Shown here: one piece after another, positions 63,471 to 64,000 of the stretch | How positions within the stretch are numbered: the stretch's first letter is position 1 | How the letters are laid out: each line of letters opens with the position of its first letter | Assembly (NCBI GenBank): GCA_027924585.1 | Contig: BSBM01000917.1 | Span: 10,965,501 to 11,029,500, forward strand | DNA from: Larix kaempferi | Taxonomy: Eukaryota > Streptophyta > Pinopsida > Pinales > Pinaceae | Length of the DNA: 64,000 nt | Direction of reading: 5' to 3' | Made by a program: the position numbers and the translations under genes | The notes under the pieces: model-generated | Seen by the model: the letters and a program-made list of their open reading frames with translations, nothing else | What the model was told of the DNA's origin: nothing | The model's database searches: none

Positions 63471-64000
63471 GATTCCATTTATGAAATAAAACACATTTTC
63501 TAAAAATTCATGTTTTTTACGAAATCATGTAAACCTTCTAAAGCTGTGATTTTAAAAAACGGTGGAAGTAAGCTTTTCTTATTTCCGGACGCATGCGCAA
63601 ACTGTAGAAAGTTGTTATGATGTATAATGTGCATACTTTGTTGATTCCATTTATGAAATAAAACACATTTTCTAAAAACTCGTGTTTTTTAAGTAATCAT
63701 GTAAACCTTCTAGAAGCTGTGATTTTAAAAAACGGTGGAAGTAAGCTTTTATTATTTCCGGACGCATGCGCAAGCTATAGAAAGTCGTTATGACGTAGAA
63801 TGTGCATACTTTGTTGATTCCATTTATGAAATAAAACACATCTTCTAAAAACTCGTGTTTTTTAAGAAATCATGTAAACCTTCTAGAAGCTGTGATTTTA
63901 AAAAACGGGGGAAGTAAGCTTTTCTTATTTCCAAACGCATGCACAAACTATAGAAAGTCGTTATGACGTAGAATGTGCATACTTTGTTGATTCCATTTAT
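63471..64000. repeat. Satellite monomers beyond the higher-order repeat
   Basis: After the junction comes one hybrid monomer (AAAATTCATG, TTACGAAATC, then ACCTTCTAAAGCTG with two bases lost). The next monomers have ACTGTAGAAAGTTG, GATGTATAATG, TTAAGTAATCATG, AGCTTTTATTATTTCC with GCAAGCTATAG, and CCAAACGCATGCAC. They match 32.4-32.9 and 34.1-34.6 kb better than the 29-mer unit, which has TTTATTCTTTCC and CATGCATAAAC at those places. The array runs off the window edge. Confidence 0.85.

Noticed and set aside
1-64000. CRISPR array
   Set aside because: Repeats are contiguous 173-bp units without unique spacers, and there are no cas genes.

Overview
This window is a eukaryotic satellite DNA array. 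Apart from one 604-bp insertion, all of it is made of head-to-tail copies of a single AT-rich monomer of 173 bp, about 33% G+C in a consensus I built by eye. Roughly 365 monomers are present and no protein-coding gene or RNA gene is supported. The monomer length (close to one nucleosome plus linker), the layered higher-order repeats (HORs) and a solo LTR of plant type suggest pericentromeric or centromeric DNA of a flowering plant. That is inference. I do not recognise the satellite family and cannot name the species.

Layout. 1-5921: two copies of a block of about 2.94 kb (nominally 17 monomers) plus the start of a third. 5922-6525: a complete solo LTR on the minus strand, flanked by the 5-bp target duplication CAAAC, breaking one monomer. 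6526-43460: an older, heterogeneous array that is a patchwork of local duplications. It holds 346-bp dimers (9362-10572 and 37805-39188), a monomer triplicated in place (11957-12475), a 519-bp trimer repeated twice (24410-25446), and 7-, 8-, 10- and 18-monomer duplications. It also holds three abnormal monomers: a 72-bp deletion, a 26-bp duplication and a 55-bp duplication. 43461-63470: the youngest-looking part, four nearly identical copies of a 29-monomer HOR of 5013 bp (5012, 5013, 5014 and about 4971 bp). 63470-64000: the HOR stops at a recombinant junction and the array continues with monomers like those near 32.4 and 34.1 kb.

The parts work as an evolving array rather than as genes. Unequal exchange in steps of whole monomers explains nearly all of the structure. 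A related but more diverged forerunner of part of the 29-mer HOR can be seen at about 33.5-34.8 kb. Variation between monomers falls heavily on CpG positions in both C-to-T and G-to-A form, which fits a history of cytosine methylation. The short open reading frames of 60-113 codons that recur on the minus strand are by-products of the repeat and are not annotated as genes.
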